Part shown: one piece after another, positions 7,484 through 10,932 of the stretch
Numbering within the stretch: the first letter of the stretch is position 1
Layout: the number at the start of each line of letters is the position of its first letter
Source of the DNA: Algoriphagus sp.
GTDB taxonomy: Bacteria; Bacteroidota; Bacteroidia; Cytophagales; Cyclobacteriaceae
Assembly: GCA_023255285.1 (NCBI GenBank)
Contig: JALRIY010000062.1
Coordinates: 1-10,932, forward strand
DNA length: 10,932 nucleotides
Direction of reading: 5' to 3'
Notes under the pieces: model-generated
Seen by the model: the letters and a program-made list of their open reading frames with translations, nothing else
What the model was told of the DNA's origin: nothing
Database searches by the model: none
Program-made: the position numbers and the translations under genes

Positions 7484-8373
7484 AGTCCTAATTCCTTCCG
7501 CAGGGACTCAAACACCTGCTCATTTTGTTTCCAATACGGCAACTGCCTCAAGTGCGTGCGCGTAGCTGTGGTTACTTCCTGCTGCCCATTTCCTTTCGTC
7601 CAGATTTCCGTAAATCCAGTAATCTCGTAAGGAAATAGCTGTTGGTACCGAATCAAAACCGTTCTGCCAATCTCCCCATATACCACCTTCACCTCAGCTT
7701 GATCCGATCCCAAGGCCTTGCGTGAGATGATTGCCTGCTCCCCTTTCAAGGGAATATGGGCGAAACGTTGAAAAATCAGACTGGGGATTAGCGTCACACT
7801 TCCAATAGGAACAAGGTCGGGATGAAGTCGAATTAAGGTAAAAAGTTCCTCTTCTGTTTGCCCATTCAGTTTGGATTCAAAATCTCCCTCGGATTCAAAA
7901 TAGGAAAACTGCTTTACGGCATATTTTCCTGACTTGTAATTGAGTTGGGTAAAGGACTGCCCACACCACTCGGTTACCGTGGCAGTCAATTTTGGAGCCG
8001 GACTATCGGTATACACGGGCGTAAATACCGAAAGCATGGTGTGGTAAGGATAAATTCCTGTTACAAAATCACGGGTCATATTCAACTTGAGCACTTTTTG
8101 TGCATCGGAAGGCCTTTCCTCGGGAGCGTCCAACTTGACCTGTTTGCTTTTGGAAAAATCCTCGGTGACAAAAATGAGAACTGCTTTGCCCGGACGGACC
8201 TCCCCATACCTACTTTGCTCTAAGTCAAAAACGTTGACTTCGGCGGTCCCTTGGTACCAGTAGCTTGCAAATTGAGCTTCCTCCACTCCTTCACGATTTT
8301 CTGGTGCACAGGCTAACAGTACTGTGCCTCCTAGAAGAATAAATAAAAGTGAACGGGAGTTTAGTCGGAACAT
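7480..8373 (-). CDS. Predicted lipoprotein of unknown function within the glycosyltransferase operon
   Basis: This 297-residue protein has a convincing lipoprotein signal: basic N-terminus (MFRLNSRS), hydrophobic core 9-20 and a classic lipobox LLAC with Cys 22. The mature part starts APENREG and contains a Trp/Tyr-rich ASYWYQGTAEVNVFDLEQ region (about 36-53), a FVTEDFS motif near residue 70, a central TEWCGQSF segment with a second Cys, and several predicted beta strands. I recognise it as resembling conserved Bacteroidota lipoproteins that, from memory, are sometimes labelled as Maf septum-formation inhibitors. The nucleotide-binding motif of true Maf proteins is absent, so that name should not be used. 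The ATG at 8371-8373 is fixed by the signal peptide. It follows the DPM1-like gene by 40 bases and overlaps the GT-C start by 4, so it probably works with the glycosyltransferases at the envelope. Confidence 0.75.
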   Translation of the reverse strand: MFRLNSRSLLFILLGGTVLLACAPENREGVEEAQFASYWYQGTAEVNVFDLEQSRYGEVRPGKAVLIFVTEDFSKSKQVKLDAPEERPSDAQKVLKLNMTRDFVTGIYPYHTMLSVFTPVYTDSPAPKLTATVTEWCGQSFTQLNYKSGKYAVKQFSYFESEGDFESKLNGQTEEELFTLIRLHPDLVPIGSVTLIPSLIFQRFAHIPLKGEQAIISRKALGSDQAEVKVVYGEIGRTVLIRYQQLFPYEITGFTEIWTKGNGQQEVTTATRTHLRQLPYWKQNEQVFESLRKELGL

Positions 8374-8413
8374 TACTTACTTGGATAATGGAATCAATCA
8401 AATTCAGCTCGCT

Positions 8414-9121
8414 TCAAGGCCGCCAATACTTAAAGATCGTGAAAATTATTTTATATCCTGCCCCAAAAACGCCTTTTACCGTGCCACTCACCTTAGAAAC
8501 TCCAATTCGTTTTCGGTAAGTGACCGGCACCTCCTCGTAAGAAAGGCCAGCTTGATGCGCCTTGATTTGCATCTCAATGGTCCAGCCAAAATTCTGATCC
8601 ACCATTCCCAAGGCGAGCAATTTCCCCCAATGGATCGCCCGGAAAGGGCCTAAATCAGAGAACTTGGCCCCATACATCCAGCGCATCAGAGTAGTGGCCA
8701 AGGCATTGCCAAATACTTGAGGAAATGTCATAGAGCCAGCTTCACGCTCACCCAAGGACCGAGATCCAATAACCAGGTCGGCCTTTCCGCTAAGAATAGG
8801 TGCAATCAGCAACTCCAATTCCTCGGGATAATCACTGTAATCCCCATCCAAAAAAACCAAGATATCGGGTTGAACTTCTTGCCGCTTGATCCAATCCATG
8901 GCTGTCAAACAAGCCTTTCCATAGCCCTTTTGCGGTTCAAAAACCACCTTTGCACCCGCTGCTGTCGCCACCTCCCCGGTGCGATCTGTGGAATTGTTAT
9001 TGGCCACCACGACATGGCGTACCCGTGTAGGGATATCACCAATCACCTTGCCTATAGACTTTTCCTCATTAAAAGCAGGAATGATGACATCGATAATTGG
9101 CGGGGTATTCATCAGATCCAT
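8414..9121 (-). CDS. GT2 glycosyltransferase, DPM1-like (polyprenyl-phosphate sugar synthase type)
   Basis: A cytoplasmic GT-A-fold enzyme of 235 residues. Visible motifs: VIIPAFNEE (12-20), a nucleotide-binding NNNSTDRT (41-48), GYGKA (66-70), the metal-binding DGD (92-94) in LDGDYSDYPEEL, GSR (119-121), DLGPFRAI (156-163), a GWTIEMQIKA segment (179-188) and YRKRIGVSKVSGT (202-214). The last block is typical of dolichyl/undecaprenyl-phosphate hexose transferases that move Glc or Man from a nucleotide sugar onto a polyprenyl phosphate. There is no C-terminal membrane anchor, so it resembles the soluble, peripheral DPM1 class. I place the start at ATG 9119-9121, which shares one base with the upstream TGA (TGATG); a TTG at 9124 and an ATG at 9112 are alternatives. 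It is a natural donor-maker for the GT-C enzyme encoded two genes downstream. The sugar specificity cannot be read from sequence. Confidence 0.88.
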   Translation of the reverse strand: MDLMNTPPIIDVIIPAFNEEKSIGKVIGDIPTRVRHVVVANNNSTDRTGEVATAAGAKVVFEPQKGYGKACLTAMDWIKRQEVQPDILVFLDGDYSDYPEELELLIAPILSGKADLVIGSRSLGEREAGSMTFPQVFGNALATTLMRWMYGAKFSDLGPFRAIHWGKLLALGMVDQNFGWTIEMQIKAHQAGLSYEEVPVTYRKRIGVSKVSGTVKGVFGAGYKIIFTIFKYWRP

Positions 9122-10578
9122 CAACGTGTGCGCAAAGAAGAATTAAACACAAGGCTATACCCCAAGGCTAGAAACCCATGAAAGGGTAGAAAAAGAAAAT
9201 TGTTGTAAACGATTCCCAAAACAACCATCCCTCCAAACAATAGCCCCATCCCCCCTTCTAGCCAAGTACTCATGGGCAGAGCACGTAGTCGGTAAGCATT
9301 TGCCTGAAGTGAGACGCTACCCGACTCTAGGTTGAATTTTGGGGTACGGATAAAAGGGGATTTATTTCCAGTTAAGCCTTCAAAGACCGCCTGGGAATTG
9401 TGTAGGGAAAGACCCATGGATACCGAAAAAAAGAGTGGCAACTTCCACATAGCTCCAACAATGGACTTCCAAGAATAGGGCTGCGCGGTAAGATAGGATA
9501 CCAAATAGACACCCGCTACTAGCACAAAGCCAATCATGGAAATTCCTGAAGCCCAAAAAAGAGCCAAGGGGATCACCTTCATGTGCACCCCCCACCATAG
9601 TCCAATGCTGCAAAAGCTCGTCAAAAGTATAGCAATGAAAATGGTGGAATTAAAGAGATGCGCCAAGGCATGAAATTTAATACCTAAGGAATGGTTTTCT
9701 TTGAGAACCTTCCCTGCATGTTTGACCGCGCATTCTGCACCTCCTTTGGTCCATCGGAATTGCTGGGATTTGATTGCCGAAAGAATCGGTGGTAGTTCCG
9801 CAGGGGATTGGATTTCGGGTCGGTACACAAACTTCCAACCTTTCCGTTGGGCACGGTAACTCAGGTCCAAATCCTCGGTCAAGGTATCCTCCTCCCAATT
9901 TCCTGCGTCCAGAATGCAACTTTTTCGCCAAATCCCTGCCGTTCCATTGAAATTAATAAATGCCCCTTGCTGGTTTCTCCCCGACTGCTCAATCAAGAAA
10001 TGGGCGTCCAGGGCAAAAGCCTGTAGTTGAGTTAAGAGGGAATAATTCTGATTGAGGTGCGTCCAACGACTCTGTACCATACCCACTTGGGGGGAGGAAA
10101 AATAGGGCAAGGACTTGATCAGAAAATCGGGATCTGGCACAAAATCCGCATGAAAGATTGCCACAAACTCGCCTTCAGCCAAAGGCAAGGCTTCTCGTAA
10201 GGCACCTGCCTTAAATCCTTGCCGATTAGTACGATGAAGGTATTGAAAATTAATTTTTGGATAGGCCAACAACTTGGTCTGAATCAGTTCTGAAGTTTCA
10301 TCTGTGCTATCGTCCAAAACCTGGATTTGAAGCAAGTCACTGGGATAATTGAGTTGGGAAATTGCATCTATCAGCCGCTCAACCACATAGCGTTCGTTGT
10401 AGATGGGAAGCTGCACGGTAACCTTTGGCCAAGGACTGGGGATTTGATTCGGAACCTGCTTTTCTGTTTCTCGAAATTTAAAAAAATGCAGCAACAAATG
10501 CCCTTGTGCCAAACTATACAAGAATATAAAACCCATCCCCAGAAAATAGAGGCCAGCACAGATATACAGGAGCACCAT
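9121..10578 (-). CDS. Processive-type GT2 membrane glycosyltransferase, CSLA/cellulose-synthase-like
   Basis: The 485-residue protein has an N-terminal membrane helix (about 3-26), a cytoplasmic GT-A catalytic domain (about 50-300) and four to five further helices (about 309-330, 336-360, 372-392, 441-459, 462-479). Catalytic blocks follow cellulose/mannan synthase order: VQLPIYNER (55-63), LDDSTDET (88-95), QGFKAGALREAL (120-131), IFHADF (141-146), NGTAGIWR (211-218), TED (234-236) followed by LDLSYRAQRKGWKFVY, and QQFRW (272-276, the QxxRW motif). This is closest in pattern to CSLA-type beta-mannan/glucomannan synthases and bacterial relatives. The first Asp of the DxD motif is His 143 here (codon CAT), while D145 remains. 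The ATG at 10576-10578 directly follows the upstream TAA with no spacer. It likely builds or extends a glycan from nucleotide sugar at the inner membrane; product unknown. It may instead transfer a single sugar to a lipid. Confidence 0.88.
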   Translation of the reverse strand: MVLLYICAGLYFLGMGFIFLYSLAQGHLLLHFFKFRETEKQVPNQIPSPWPKVTVQLPIYNERYVVERLIDAISQLNYPSDLLQIQVLDDSTDETSELIQTKLLAYPKINFQYLHRTNRQGFKAGALREALPLAEGEFVAIFHADFVPDPDFLIKSLPYFSSPQVGMVQSRWTHLNQNYSLLTQLQAFALDAHFLIEQSGRNQQGAFINFNGTAGIWRKSCILDAGNWEEDTLTEDLDLSYRAQRKGWKFVYRPEIQSPAELPPILSAIKSQQFRWTKGGAECAVKHAGKVLKENHSLGIKFHALAHLFNSTIFIAILLTSFCSIGLWWGVHMKVIPLALFWASGISMIGFVLVAGVYLVSYLTAQPYSWKSIVGAMWKLPLFFSVSMGLSLHNSQAVFEGLTGNKSPFIRTPKFNLESGSVSLQANAYRLRALPMSTWLEGGMGLLFGGMVVLGIVYNNFLFLPFHGFLALGYSLVFNSSLRTR

Positions 10579-10932
10579 TTAAGATCTCAATTTGATGGAA
10601 TCGTTGCCGATCAAGATCGGAAAATCATGAATACGTCCTTCCTCGGGGCCATTTTCCAACTTCAAAACGCCACGTGGACAAACCGAAGCACAAACCCCGC
10701 ATCCCACACAAGAAGATCTCACAATATTTTGCCCCTGCTGCGCATACGCCCGCACGTCAATACCCATCTCGCAGTGGGTAGAACAATTCCCACAAGAGAT
10801 GCATTGCCCGCCATTCGTGGTGATGCGGAAGCGGGATTTAAATCGTTGTACTAGGCCCAAATAAGCTGCCAAGGGACAGCCAAATCGACACCAAACCCGA
10901 TTACCCATGAAGGGATAAAAGCCTGTTCCTAC
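10579..10932 (-). CDS. Membrane-type 4Fe-4S polyferredoxin, NapH/NosR/CcoG-like, C-terminal part (5' end outside window)
   Basis: The frame is open to the right edge of the window; 117 residues are visible and the Met codon at 10906-10908 is internal, within GFYPFMGNRVWCRFGCP. The CRFGCP motif (C15, C19 of the visible part) is the loop found between membrane helices of NapH, NosR, RdxA/CcoG and related proteins. Two ferredoxin clusters follow: C44-x2-C-x2-C-x3-C54, where Glu replaces the usual Pro, and C75-x2-C-x2-C-x3-C85-Pro. Such proteins pass electrons between the quinone pool or a periplasmic domain and a partner enzyme. The stop TAA (10579-10581) is directly followed by the ATG of the CSLA-like gene, so the two are almost certainly co-translated. 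The N-terminal membrane helices and any FMN-binding domain lie outside the window, which leaves the exact subfamily open. The partner and the reaction are unknown. Confidence 0.87.
   Translation of the reverse strand, partial: VGTGFYPFMGNRVWCRFGCPLAAYLGLVQRFKSRFRITTNGGQCISCGNCSTHCEMGIDVRAYAQQGQNIVRSSCVGCGVCASVCPRGVLKLENGPEEGRIHDFPILIGNDSIKLRS

Noticed and set aside
7480..8373. Maf-type septum formation inhibitor
   Set aside because: No Maf nucleotide-binding motif is present and the protein starts with a lipoprotein signal peptide, which does not fit a cytoplasmic pyrophosphatase.
8717..9181. A 154-codon plus-strand open frame opposite the DPM1-like gene
   Set aside because: It is antisense to conserved GT2 motifs, with no recognisable domain; composition reflects the opposite strand.
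10327..10854. A 175-codon plus-strand open frame opposite the CSLA-like and polyferredoxin genes
   Set aside because: It is fully antisense to two genes with clear catalytic and cluster motifs, spans their junction, and shows no domain of its own.

Overview
The window looks like chromosomal DNA of a Bacteroidota bacterium, most likely a Cytophagales / Cyclobacteriaceae-type organism (Algoriphagus-like). The reasons are a mid-range base composition, no clear Shine-Dalgarno sequence ahead of the readable starts, short Bacteroidota-style lipoproteins, a PIF1-type helicase with a C-terminal helix-turn-helix tail, and an intergenic array of GTAC/AAGTA words of a kind I associate from memory with this group. 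The taxonomic call is inference. No rRNA, tRNA, CRISPR array, transposase or integrase was seen.

Layout: (1) 1-519, plus strand: the 3' end of an M20-family metallopeptidase. (2) 522-2777, minus: a PIF1-like helicase, convergent with the peptidase and only 2 nt from it. (3) 2778-3126: the only gene-free stretch over 300 bases. It holds an imperfect inverted-repeat element with several small hairpins. (4) 3127-4533, minus: a Tat-exported Gfo/Idh/MocA-fold protein of the GH109 (NAD-dependent alpha-N-acetylgalactosaminidase-like) type. (5) 4621-10932, minus: a compact seven-gene run entering from beyond the right edge.

In transcription order the run encodes a membrane polyferredoxin of NapH/NosR/CcoG type (C-terminal part only), a CSLA-like processive GT2 membrane glycosyltransferase, a DPM1-like GT2 (polyprenyl-phosphate glycosyltransferase type), an unknown lipoprotein, a GT-C multipass glycosyltransferase (GT87/mannosyltransferase-like), and two related lipoproteins (DUF6503-like). 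Junctions are 0 nt, a 1-nt overlap, a 40-nt gap, a 4-nt overlap, a 4-nt overlap and a 56-nt gap, which points to co-transcription and translational coupling.

Working model (inference): the two GT2 enzymes use cytoplasmic nucleotide sugars, one making a polyprenyl-phosphate sugar and the other a membrane-coupled glycan. The GT-C enzyme would then use the lipid-linked sugar on the periplasmic side, with the three lipoproteins acting in the envelope. Why a low-potential Fe-S electron-transfer protein is tightly coupled to this machinery is the most interesting open question here. The second is the inverted-repeat element between the helicase and GH109 genes.
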